Part shown: one piece after another, positions 43,801-55,800 of the stretch
Position numbering within the stretch: position 1 is the first letter of the stretch
How the letters are laid out: the number at the start of each line of letters is the position of its first letter
Assembly (NCBI RefSeq): GCF_001704415.2
Contig: NC_030826.1
Span: 34,157,324 to 34,221,323 of the forward strand
Direction of reading: 5' to 3'
Length of the DNA: 64,000 bases
Origin: Capra hircus
Lineage: Eukaryota > Chordata > Mammalia > Artiodactyla > Bovidae
The notes under the pieces: model-generated
What the model was told of the DNA's origin: nothing
What the model saw: the letters and a program-made list of their open reading frames with translations, nothing else
Database searches by the model: none
Position numbers and translations under genes: made by a program

Positions 43801-46800
43801 CCCACCCAGGGATCAAACCTGAGTTTCCTGCATTGTAGGCAAATTCTTTACTGTCTGAGCCATCAGGGAAGCCCCCTGCCTCCATCACCTCCACAGAAAC
43901 AAAAGGAAGAAGTTGCTAGGAGCTAGGCTGCCTGCCAGCTCCACCACTGTCTGCAACTCAGGGGAAGTCATTAACTTCCTTGGCCTCAGCTTCCTCTTCT
44001 GTGAAATGGATTTCTTCCACATAGGTTGTGGTGAAGCAGGAATGGACTTCTTTACACAAAATGCTTTGGGAGGCACCTGGCAAGAGGAGACCCTTGGGAG
44101 TGCCGGCTGCTCCCCAGGCCTCTTGCTTTCAAGGCTCCCACCTTTCTCTGTGAGGGTGGCCCTGCACAGCTGCATCCAGTGCTCGTCAAGGCATCCAGCC
44201 TCACCCAGGTGCCACGGGGAGGGCTGCTGCCCCTGAGTCGCAGGGTGGTCACGCCCCTGACCTGCCCTAGACTCCAGGGGCCGCAGGGTGGGCTGAGAGC
44301 ACAGGGAGTGCAGGTTGAGTCTGAGGACTGCGGAAGCCGAGCTAAATATACATCTTTCAAACGTGTGTTAACACTTGTAATAAATGAAAATAGAGTCATT
44401 GATGAGACCTAAAGGAAACCAACCCTGAATATTCTTAGGAAGGACTGATGCTGAAGCTGAATCTTTGGCCACCTGATGTGAAGAGCCGACTCTTTGGAAA
44501 AGACCTTTTTGCTGGGACAGATTGAGGTCAGGAGGAAAAGTGGGCAAGAAGAGGATGAGATGGTTGGATGGCATCACTGACTCAGTGCACATGAGTTTGA
44601 GCAAGCTCCGGGAGATAGTGGAGGAAAGAGGAGCCTGGCAGGCTGCAGTCTGGGGTTGCAAAGATTTGGACACAACTTAGCAACTGAACAACAACACTGA
44701 AAAGCAAGGGCTCTACTTGATAGCTTTTTGGCCATTAGTAAGACAAGCACAAGTTCTGGAGGACTGGGGTGGGTGATAGAAAGGGGGCTCCCTGCTTGGG
44801 AAGGTTGGGAGCTACTGCCTGAGCCCTGACGCCGGTGGGCCGTTTTCAGCGGTGCCAGAGCCCCCGTGGGGAGCAAGCTCTTCTCAGAGACACAGCAGGA
44901 ACCTCTCCCAGTCTGTGGGTCACTGTCTCTGCCCAGCCTGTTCTGTTCATCACTGTGCTCAGGGCCCAGCCTTGGCTGCTGGCTGCCTGCTGAATGCACA
45001 GGTCGGTCTGGCTGCCCCAGATCAGGCAGCAGCGCTGTTAGGCTCCTTGCTCTGCCCTGAGATACGGTAGCTACAAGTGGCAGTGCCAGCAGCCTTGGCT
45101 CCATCCCACAACTCCAGATTGAGTGTGGGGTGGGTGGAAAGTGGGGGCCCACTTTGTTTTTTGACAGCTCCGTGGATCTAAGCATAGACTCTCCCTGCCA
45201 GGGCTCCGGGCTCTTCCTGGGTCGGGCGCTCACTCCAGAGAGACGAGCTCAATTCTGGTGCTGCACAAGGACCACTGGGCATCTCAGTGACTGCAAAGTG
45301 CTGGAGGCACAGAAAGCTCTCATGTGGGCCGCCGATTCGCACCGGAGGGTTCTGGCCCCCAGGTGTGGCCTTGGTGGGTTCCTTCACTGCAGCTGTGGCT
45401 CATGCTCACAGCCACGCCAGGCCCCTCATCCGATTCCTGCATTGGAGCTGCACCCAGGCCCGCCTCACCTCCAGCTGCTCCATCAGCTGCATCTCCAGCG
45501 TCATAAGCACGTTGAACAGCTCTGTGATGTCCTCGCTATACTGCACTATCTTTGCCTCGATGTTACTCAGTTCACTCTCCTCTCGGATCGCGTTTAAACT
45601 CTGCAGACAAAACTGTGCTTTAGGCAGAAATCTATGAGGAAATGTAATTCCTGAAATGACAGGCAGTGGTTTGGTTTTGTGGGTCGGAACCTGGATTCTG
45701 GGGTCGGCCCACACTCAAGTGTCAGCCCTGCCCCCTCCATGCAGGATGGAGGTGGTCAGAGCAGAGGCTCCACCAGCTGGGGAGTTATTGGAGGTGGAGG
45801 GGACAATGGCTTCAGAGTCACCTGGACCTGAATCAGGACCAGGTTGGGTCACTGTGTGACCTCAAATGACTCCCATCTCCTTGGGTGCAAGGGCAGAGAG
45901 CCTGAGCATCACAAAACCAGGGGATGGGGTGGCATCTCTGAGGTCTTGGCTCAGTGGGGCTCTGATCAGGGAGGGGTCCAGGACCAGCGGGGCAGTGAAG
46001 AGGGTTATAACACAAGGTTGGACCCCCACAGTGCCCCGTGAGCATGTAGCTGCCAGCGGTAAGCAGACACAGGTCCATCTGTGAAGAGAAGTGCTAGTGG
46101 ACTGGACAGCATGGGTAGTCAGAGCCGCACCCAGTACCAGCCGTTCACTAATGAAGGGCCTGGGGGTTCGGCTGCTGGATGCAATGTCAGAGACCAGCAA
46201 GTAACCCAGCAAGACTGGGGGTGAAGGGTGCTTGTGGTCATGGCCACCCCATCTGGAGGAAGGTCAGGCTTCTTCCCTAGCTCAAGCCTGATGTGAAAGC
46301 AAATCCCGACAGAGGGAAGATTAACATGTAAGAAATAAAGCCATAAAAGTACCTCAAGAAAGAAAGGGGGGCCTTTAATAAATAATCTCAGAGTGGAGAA
46401 ATCCTTCCTAGGTGTGACTGGAAGAAAAGATTGATAATTTCTACTACATTAATTTTTTAAAAATTCTGAATGTCAGAAGTGCCATAGACATAATGCCAAG
46501 ACAAATAGGAAACAGGAAAATATTTGCAACTCATTTCACTGACATGGGGCTAATTTCCCAATCTATAAAGAGTTGCTACAAAGTAATCTTTAAACAAAAC
46601 AAACAAAAAAAAGAGACAGAAACACAGAGATCAAAAACCAAATGGGTGAGGGCATATTATAAGAACCCCGGAAGAGAAGGCTTGGGTCAGCTGCCTAGTC
46701 TGAGGCAACATTTGAGCATCACCATGGTGGGGGGGCATCAGCTCTCCCCGAAGACACACCCCAGACCTGAGAGCTAGGTCAACCAGTCTGCCTGGGGCTC

Positions 46801-49800
46801 CAGGAGCACCTGCTGGAGGACATCCAGACACCCCAAGCCCAGTGGCTACAGGGACCAACGTGATGGGGACGGGGACTGGGAGACTCGGCTGGCCCAGGGG
46901 CAGCTGCTGCCAGGGACGTTGGCAACCACAGTTCTGTGAAATCCTCCCGTTTTCAATGTCAGAAGAATGCTCAAACAGTTTAAAACCTTCTTCAGGCCAC
47001 ACGCAACACATGTGTGAACAAACAAGCTCCTGCGCTGAGGTCTGAAGCTCTGGCTGAAGGTGGCTCTCGTTAATGGGAACCCTGGGAGCCCTGTCAGCCT
47101 GACCCATGTCACCGGTGGGGGTCGGGGGGTTCCTCCTCTTTAAACTAAGTCCTCAACCAGCTTCTCGCTCCTCTAACCTGGATGCCGTGTGCACTCACGG
47201 GCTTGCTGTGCCAGTGGTTTCTGGACGAAAGGAAAGTCCATAGCTTTGGAGCAGGTCAGTAATCCTGTCTGCAAAAGCAAGGTTAACTGAAACCGCTCTG
47301 CCGAGTATACACGGCCCTGCTTGCAGTGCGGCCCCTCTGCACAGCCTGCGGCTCACCCTGCTGTATGCAGCCCCAGGAGAGGTGCCCGGAGCAGCGCTGA
47401 CCCCTAGGAGAGGAGGGGGCCTGGCTGGGGGTGGCTTCCCAGGCTGGCACTCACGTGCAGTGGTCACCCTCTTTGTTGTGACCACCGGGGTAATGGCACC
47501 ACCAAGGCAAAAAGTTGTGGCGACCCCACCATGAGCCTGGGATAGTGGAGGAGCCAGAGTGGGTGGGGCAGCCTGAGTTGGTGAACTGGTGAACAGGGAC
47601 AATGATTGAGGGGCTTGGGTCGTCAGAGGGGAGGGGCTGGGCCTCTGGCAGGTGGGCACCTGCAGCGGGAGATGGGGACGGGACCCACCACCAAATGCTT
47701 CTCCTCAAACTTGGCAATCTTGAGCTTGCCCTGCTCCTGGTTTTCCTGGATGGCCTCCTGCACACACTCCATGAAGTTGTCTAGCTCTGCCTTTCGCTTC
47801 TCCTGCTGCTTCAAGCCGTACTCAAAGATGTTCAGACAGATGATGACAAACTTATCCTTGTAGGTGAACGACTGTTAAGGAAGCCTGCAGCTGCCCTGGA
47901 GGGTGGACTGCCTGGGGGTGGACTGTCTGGGGGGTGGGCTGCCTGGGGTGGGCTGCCTGGGGGTGGGCTGCCTGGGGGTGGGCTACCTGGGGCTGGACTG
48001 TCTGGGGGTAGGCGGCCTGGGGGTGGGCTGCCTGGGGCTGGACTGCCTGGGGGGTGGACTGCCTGGGGCTAGACTGCCTGGGGGTGGACTGCCTGGGGGG
48101 TGGGCTGCGCTGCCTGGGGGTGGGCTGCCTGGGGGTGGGCTACCTGGGGCTGGACTGCCTGGGGCTGGACTGTCTGGGGGGTGGACTGCCTGGGGCTAGA
48201 CTGCCTGGGGGTGGACTGCCCGGGGGGTGGGCTGCCTGGGGGGTGGGCTGCCTGGGGCTAGACTGCTTGGGGCTGGACTGCCTGGGGGCTGGACTGCCTG
48301 GGGGTAGGCGGCCTGGGGGTGGGCTGCCTGGGTGCCTGGGGGCTGGACTGCCTGGGGGTAGACTGCTTGGGGCTGGACTGCCTGGGGCTGGACTGCCTGG
48401 GGGTAGGCGGCCTGGGGGTGGGCTGCCTGGGTGCCTGGGGGCTGGACTGCCTGGGGGTAGGCGGCCTGGGGGTGGGCTGCCTGGGGAGTATAAGGTGATG
48501 ATCGGGTGTCTCCACCCTCAGCCTGAGAATTCAGGGAGGGTCCTGGGTAAGTGACTATGGTGACAAGTGCCCATCAGTCACATCCTCTAGGGGAAGGGAT
48601 CAGGCCCAGGCCGTAGCCCCTAACCGTGCAACACGTCTCCCTCTGCAAGCTCGACCTCTCCAAATGCAAGCCGGGGTCTGAGACCCCGTGGGTGGTGACA
48701 CAGTTTTAAACACTGAGTGCAAAGCACACAGCAGGAACCTGTGAACAGCTAGGCTGCATCCCCAGCAACCTGGGCCCTGCTAACCAGACACCCCATGTGT
48801 TCCTCCCCTGTGCTGAGGAACACCCCATGTGTTCCTTGCTGCCCTGGGTGCACCGTCCTGGGGCCCAGAGGGGAAGGGGACTCCCCCTGGGCTCCCATGC
48901 CCAGGCCCTGTGGGGTGGCCATGACCCGGAAGGATATGCCTCCAGGAGCTCGCCCACGCCAGGCAGGTGGGAGAGCTTGCTGCCCTCTACGTCCTCAGTG
49001 TACATGCTGTCGAACAGGAAGGTGCCGTTTAGCTGCTCCACGAAGGCTGCCTGTGGTCAGAGACACAGTGGGCTCACTGGGCAGGACCCTGTGCTGGGCA
49101 CTGGGGCCATGCTTGCCCAGCCCCTGGGAAGGCAGGCAGGGATGGGCAGGCGATGGGCTGGGTGAGGCCAGAGCTACAGAGGCAGAAAACTGAAGGGTGC
49201 CCTCAGCTTGGTCCTGTTGAGTGGGGGCACCCTGGGAGAAATGAGCATTCCCGGGGAACTGAGACCAGGGACTCAGGACCAGGCCTAAGGACCAGGGACT
49301 GCTCTGAAAAATGGCTGGGCACAGAGTCCCTGGCCCTGGGGCCAGAGCGGGGCTGGGGGCTGTGGGACAGAGTCGGGGGTGGGGGTGACAGGTCAGCATG
49401 ACTGTCCTGACTGAGGCTCCAGCGGCCCAGAGACCCTGGGTACCAGCTGTTCTCAATCAAATGACAGGTTTCTGAGGCCTGGGCTCTGCCGACCTTCACA
49501 AACCAGCCTGAGACTGGTGCGGGACTGGGCGGGCATGGTGGGTGGGGCAGCGGTCTCCCGCGGGCAGCCCTGAACCTTGTGCTCCTCCAGCTCCTCCCGC
49601 CGGGCCTGCTCGTCTTCTAGCCGTGCCTGCACCAGGTTCTCCCGGTGCTTCAGCTCATCGATGCTGTACTGGTGCTTCATCTCCGCCAGCTCTTTCTGTC
49701 GGAGAAGCAGGAAGGGGCATCGTTACTCTGGGACCAGGGGTCCCTCACAGACGCTGGCCTCCCCAGCATGGGCAGGGCCTGGACAGGAGTGGCTTGTCTT

Positions 49801-52800
49801 CCCTCCCCCACCCTTCCCAAGTATTCTGAGCCTCGGGTAAATCAGCGTGGGAGCCTCAAGGGCAGGCTGAGTGAGGATGTGGGCCGTCCCTGGGGTGGAG
49901 GCCCCCTCGCAGTCCCGCTGGTTCCCACACCTTCCCTGGCTGGGCTCTGGCCCTCTTTAAGGGGTGCACAAGGAAGAGCTGCAGTGGGGGGTGCGAGCCA
50001 CAGGCCTGGGCACAACGCTCTTGGCTTATTCTCAGCATTTGAGCCCCCGTTGCCCTTCAAAGTATTGCCTAAATGCAAAAAATAAGACTTGAGAGTCTTG
50101 AAATTCAAAATTTCACAGTCCTGTCCTGTTTCTGGACAAGAGAAGGGCATGGTTGGGGAAGGAGGGGCAACTCTCTGACCCCCTTGGTATCTGTGGACCC
50201 CCAGTCTCTGTGGACCCCCTGGATCTTTGTGGATCCCCACTGGTCTCTGTGGACACCCCCAGAAAGGTTCCTGCGAGCAGAGGGCTCCACACTTGGAAGG
50301 TGGTGCAGCAGCCAGGCCAGCAGGGTCAGCATGGAGACCTGGGGACCAGCCAGCTCTCCCGGTGCCCCCACGTCACCTTAGGGCCTCCCTCCACCCCAGA
50401 CACAGGCTCCTTCCTCCCAGGAAAGGCAGCAGCTTCTGACTGGCGGGTGGCAAGTCCCCCACCTCCTCATACCCTGCTTTCATCCCGTCCTGCTGCCAGA
50501 GGCCTTCCCTGTCGGGTGGGGTTTTTTCCCCGGGGGCAAAGCACCCACAAACTGGTCACAGGGTAAAGGGTAAAAAGCTCCCAGCAGGGGTGTAGGACAG
50601 AGGCAGGGGTGTAGGACAGAGGCGGGGGTGGCCTGGCCAGGCAGTGGACAGGGGCAGGGCCTTCCTCCTGGGGTGAGGCTCCCTCAGGCCAGAGACCCTG
50701 GCTCTGCTGCAGTTGAGCCCAGCTCTCCGCTGGCCACCTTGGCCATGGGGTCCTGGGGGCATCCCTCTGGGGTCAGCGAGGTTGGCACTTTGGGGTGCTA
50801 CCATGACCTGTCAGTGTCACTCCTGGGGTTGCCTGTTGTGGGGGTGAGTCCTGACTCTTCCCTGAGCTGCTGAGCCCACTGAGGGCCAACTCTCACTCAG
50901 TCTCCCAGACTTGTTCACAGAGAAGCAGACAGAGCAGGACGGCAGCAAGGAGGTGGGAGGAGGCCCAGGACAGGGCCCAGCCAAGAACGTGCACCACAGT
51001 GACAGGGGCCGTTAGGGTCAGGAGCCTCCAGGAGGGGCTGCTTTCCTCTCCACCCGTGGACGTGGCCCTCCCCAGATGCCCAGGGCCTGGACGCTGACCC
51101 GCAGAGCCCATGTTGAAGGGAGACACTACCATGTGGTCGTCGAGGCGCCGGAAGTCCAGGTACACGAGGTCGGGGAGGTAGGCGCAGATGAACATCTTGT
51201 AGTCCTCGTCCTCGGCCACCGGGTTCCCGGACAGGCTGAGCGTGCGCAGGGCCTTGAACCGCCGCAGGTAGATGACCTGAGGGGAAGGCGGGCCTGTGTC
51301 CTTTCTCTGCCCTCTGCCCACATCGGGAAGCCACAAGGATGAGGAGCCGTGGTCTTTGCCAGGGCCAGTGGATGGGGTCCCACGCTCACTGGGGACCCAG
51401 TCTCCCCATCTGTGAAGGGGCCGCAGGGGTGTCACACGCAGGTGTTGAGAGGACCCAACGCCACGAGGAGCGCCAAGAAGAGGGCTGGCACCTGCTCCCC
51501 AAGCGCCCACTGTCCCTCCACCCTCCACTCTCAGCACAGGCACCCTTTCCACCCGTCAGTGCTCTGAAAGGCCCTGTGCCCTGAAATTCAGCAAAACCTG
51601 GATCTACTGGGCGGCAGCTGGTGGGACCACCACTAACAACCATTTACTTTTCCTGTTGTTAGTAACGAGGGACATTCAGCAAGACCACCAGCCCCTCATT
51701 TGTTGCATCTCCTCCCCTGTGCGAAAGACAGAAGAGAAACCTGCTTCTCTTCCTTCCTGAAGGAATTCCCTTGTCAGTTGTTTATTCGTTCAGCAAACAT
51801 CACTGAGCATCTGCCAGCCTGGGGACACAGTGGGAACTGAGCCCTCAGAGCAGGAGCTGACACTCTAAGGGCAGGGGACAGGAATGCTTCAAAAGTCAGC
51901 AGAGGGACTTCCCTAGGGGCACCGCAGATAAGAATCCGCCTGTCGATGCAGGGGACACAGGTTCCATCCCTGGCCCCAGAAGATCCCACCAAGCAGCGGA
52001 GCCCCCGTGCACCAAGGTCACTGGGCCCACATGCCTAGATCCCGTGCTCTGCAACAAAAGAAGCCACAACAGTAAGCCAGCACGCCGCATCTGGAGAGCG
52101 GGCCCGCCTCCTCCATCTGCGCAACTGGAGGAAGCCTGAGGAAAGCAGTAAAGACCCAGAACAGCCAAAAATAAATGCTTTTTAAAAGTCAGAGACATTG
52201 CTGTTGGTCATAAGCGCTCGAAGAACTCAAGGGGGTAGGTAGGGAGGGAGCCTTAGGGACAATGATAGGGGTGGGGTTCCGTTAGGATTTGAGCCTCTGA
52301 ACTCTGAGGAAGCAGCAGGAAGAGCAGTGGCAAGTGTACCCCCAGGAGCAAAGCCAGCACAAATGAAGGCCACGCCATGGGAAACGGCATGACCAGTGCC
52401 AGGAAGCAGGGAGGGGCCAGGAGGTCTGAGAAGATACTGAGAACAAGGCCAGCCCTGATTCATCTAAGACCTGGTGGGCGGCGGTCAGGAGTTTGAAAGC
52501 TGTCTTAGGGAAATGGGAGCTGTTGGAGTTTTCAGGGTATGTGGGGTGGGGCGGGGGGTCAGGACCTGATTTCATTTTAAGAGCTCTCCCAGTGGGATTC
52601 CAGTTTTTGTCTTTGGGATCATCAAAGCAAGAAAGGTCTGGGAGCAAAGTGTGCTGTGGGTGGTTAGAGGGACAGGACTTCTTGTCATTGCTGCTGGGTC
52701 TGTAGGTGGTTCCACTTCTGTAGATGGCCACGCAGCAAGACCCATCACAATGAGAAAATGCCCTCGGACCCAGCAACTCCACCTGGAGGAATTCATCTCC

Positions 52801-55800
52801 CACAGGGGCTCATCCAGGTGCACAGTCAGCCCCTATCAAAGACATCCCCAACAGCCTGTGTATGACGGCATGAGGTCGGAGGACACCTCAGTGTCCACCC
52901 ATGGGGGCTGGAGAACTCCATCCTGCAGGATCTAGGCAATGGAATGTCCTGTGGTGTGTAGAGGGCATCGATGACTTGCGGGGGGTGGGGGGGCGGCGAC
53001 GACCCAAGACAGGCTCTGGAGAGTAGCCAGACAGGTGTGACAATCGTGTGAAACATTTAGACAGTAAGATGCCCGGAAAGATACATGTGCGATTTAGGAG
53101 CAGTTGTGGCCTCTGGCAGGGGACACAGGGGCAGAGGTCAAGGGCGAGGGGCTCTGCTCTGCGTGCCCTGAGTTCTGCTGAGTCAGCCACTTGCTTTTAA
53201 TTCAATGAACAAAATGAAAACAAGCCTAATAAATATATAACAGGAAAGTCTATAATGAGATGTAAGAAACTCAGGGCAGGTAAGGACTGAAACCAGAGAT
53301 GCTCTGGGCTTGTCGGCCATGAAGCCAGCGCCCCCTGCCTGTCTCTCTGGGGACCAGCTGCACCTGCTTCTCCTGTCTTCATGGGGTGGGGGGTGCGTGC
53401 CTGGCACCCAGCACGCCCTGGGGAAATGGGGACAAAAGAACAGCCCAGGCCAGGGAGGGAAGTGGGTGTTCACAGCAGGGTGGGGCATGGCCTGAGTCGG
53501 TTTCCCCTCCCTGCCCAGGCCTGGATCTGCTCAGGGCCAGGGCTAGTGTCTGAGGATGACAAGTCAGAGGCAGTCCACTCACATACAGGCTCCCAGGTGC
53601 TGGACCTACCCATGCAGCAGCAGCTCTAAACACTCAGAAAGTTTCCCACAGGCATGATTTGGGGCTATTTGGGGTTTACCCTTAACTGAAAATTCCTGAA
53701 TAAGCACCATTTCCTCCATAGCCCTTCTGCACCCTGTCCTGCCGCAGCTGCTCTACATGGACAGACTTGACCCTCACGACGGCCTGTGGGGTGGACTGCT
53801 ATTTGTCCTCAGGAACAGATGGGCACTGTGCCCTGGATGCTGAGTTCCTGGCCCAGGGCCTCACCCCTCACCAGTCCGTTGCTCTAGCTGCTCTGCCTGG
53901 GGCACTGCCCTGTACCCTCTGCCCACCCTGCCAGTGACCTGGGGCTGCTGTTGGTCTCTGTCCCCACTGGGCACAGGCCATACGCCCCACAGGCAAGAGG
54001 GCCCCCCTCAGCAATGTCTGCTGAGTGGTGGGGGTGGGGCACAGACGCACCCACATGCAGGCCCCCACGGGCTAAGCTGGTATCTAAATGTCCTTGAATC
54101 CGGATTTCCGGCTTTTCTAGGATGGGGTGGGGGGTGGCGGGGAGCTACCCCCATGGTCCCCCTGGCCCCTGCTGGTGCCCACACTCACGTTCATCAAGTT
54201 CCCGATATGGTTGTTGCCCAGCGACAACACCTGCAGCTTGACCAGCGCGTCCAGCGAGTCAATCTTGCTGATGCGGTTGTTGAACAGGCTCAGGTCCTCT
54301 AGGTTGACCAGCGTGTCCAGCCCCTCGATGGCCTCGATGTTGTTGAAAGACAGGTCTGGAGGACAGGCCTGGCTTAGGGGCACCGTCCTGGAGCTGAACC
54401 CCCACCTCGGTTCTACTGTCTCCTTCCCGGTAGCAGAGGTGGGCAAAGGCTCCCATCTGTGCGACCGGAGATACAGGATGGAAACTCACTGGGGGGTGGG
54501 GTCAGCACATCTTGGGGAGGGGGACACCCTTGAGGCCAGGCTGCCCCACACTCCAGGCCCAACCCCAGCTGACCTGAGGACCCCCTCTACTCCAGGTTTC
54601 TTATCTTTGGGAATCAAACTGCTTTTTCCCACTGCAGGATTGGGTTTGAGGGGATCGGGGCTGCAACATTGTCCTGGAACACGGATGGCCCCAAGACCCA
54701 AAGTGGGAACTTTTCATGAGCTTTCAGCTAAAGCCCTGATGTTTAAGGGGCTCCAGAAGTCATTTAGCCTCCCCGGCCCCTCAGAGGAGGCTGTCCTGGG
54801 ACACTTTCCCTACGCCAGGACCGTCCCGTGCCTTTCCCTTGTTTCACCCTCACAAGCAGAGCTGTCATCGCCATGTCTTAGGGATGAGGGAGCCGAGATT
54901 CAAGGGTGCCAGGTGCCCAAGGTCAACAACACATAAGGAAAGTGAGGTGCGGGAGCTGAGCTCACATATCCAGAATTCGTTAGCAGTTCTGCAGAGCGGG
55001 GCCTGACTGGGTTCCCCCACTTCCTTTCCTGCCAGGCTCTGTTCTTTGCAGACTGAGCTGGTAGATGTTCAACAAAGGGGTTGGGGGGAGGCAGCTAGGA
55101 TTTGAGCAGCTGCAGATTGCTGTGGTGTAAATACTCCTACTGCCAATGTCAGGCTACCAACAGGGCATCCCTGAGTGTAGAGTTGGGACAAGACGTGGGC
55201 AGCAGGACTAGCCGGCCCCAGCTTACCCTCAGCACTGCGACAGCTGACTGGCCACCAGCAGGGCCTATGCATGTGGAGGGGGGTTGGGCTGTGGGTACAG
55301 GGTGGGCTGTGGGTACAGGGCGGGCTGTGGGTACAGGAGGGGGCCGTGGGTACAGGCGAGGGGGGTGCTGTGGGTGCAGGGCAGGGCTGTGGGTGCAGGG
55401 GGCACTGTGGGTACAAGCAGGAGCCATGGGTGCAGGCAGGGGGCCGTGGGTACAGGCGGGGGTGGGCCATGGGTGCAATAGGGGGATATGGGTACAGAGG
55501 GGCAGTGGGTACAGGGTGGCCGTGGGTACGGGGGGGGGCAGTGGTTGTAGGTAGGGGGCCATGGGTGCAGGCAGGGGGCTATGGGTGCAGGTAGGGGGCG
55601 GCTATGGGTTCAGGGAGTGCTGTGGGTGCACTGAACCATCAAACACCCTCTCCTCACCCCACACCCCTGCATCCCAGGGCCCAGCTCCTCCCAGCTCTGG
55701 CTGCATCCCTGGGTGACCATCACTAGACAGAGGCTTTCCTGCTTCCAGCAGATGGAGCACCTGCTGGAGGGAGCCAGCAGGGAAGCGGGGCCGCGCGGGG

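Noticed and set aside
47903..48554. Long open frames of a CLGxDCLGxG-type repeat protein
   Set aside because: Product of a 15-bp tandem repeat whose unit length is a multiple of three. It is entirely inside a DRC3 intron and has no coding support.
48938..49050. GC-AG reading of DRC3 intron 6
   Set aside because: It would give LLE-SFTYKDKF, two residues longer than the family sequence, while AT-AC matches both the family and the U12 branch position.
55069..55594. Repetitive open frames on both strands (WVQ/GYR-type and PxPTA-type)
   Set aside because: Minisatellite artefact in DRC3 intron 2. Frames on both strands are open for the same reason.
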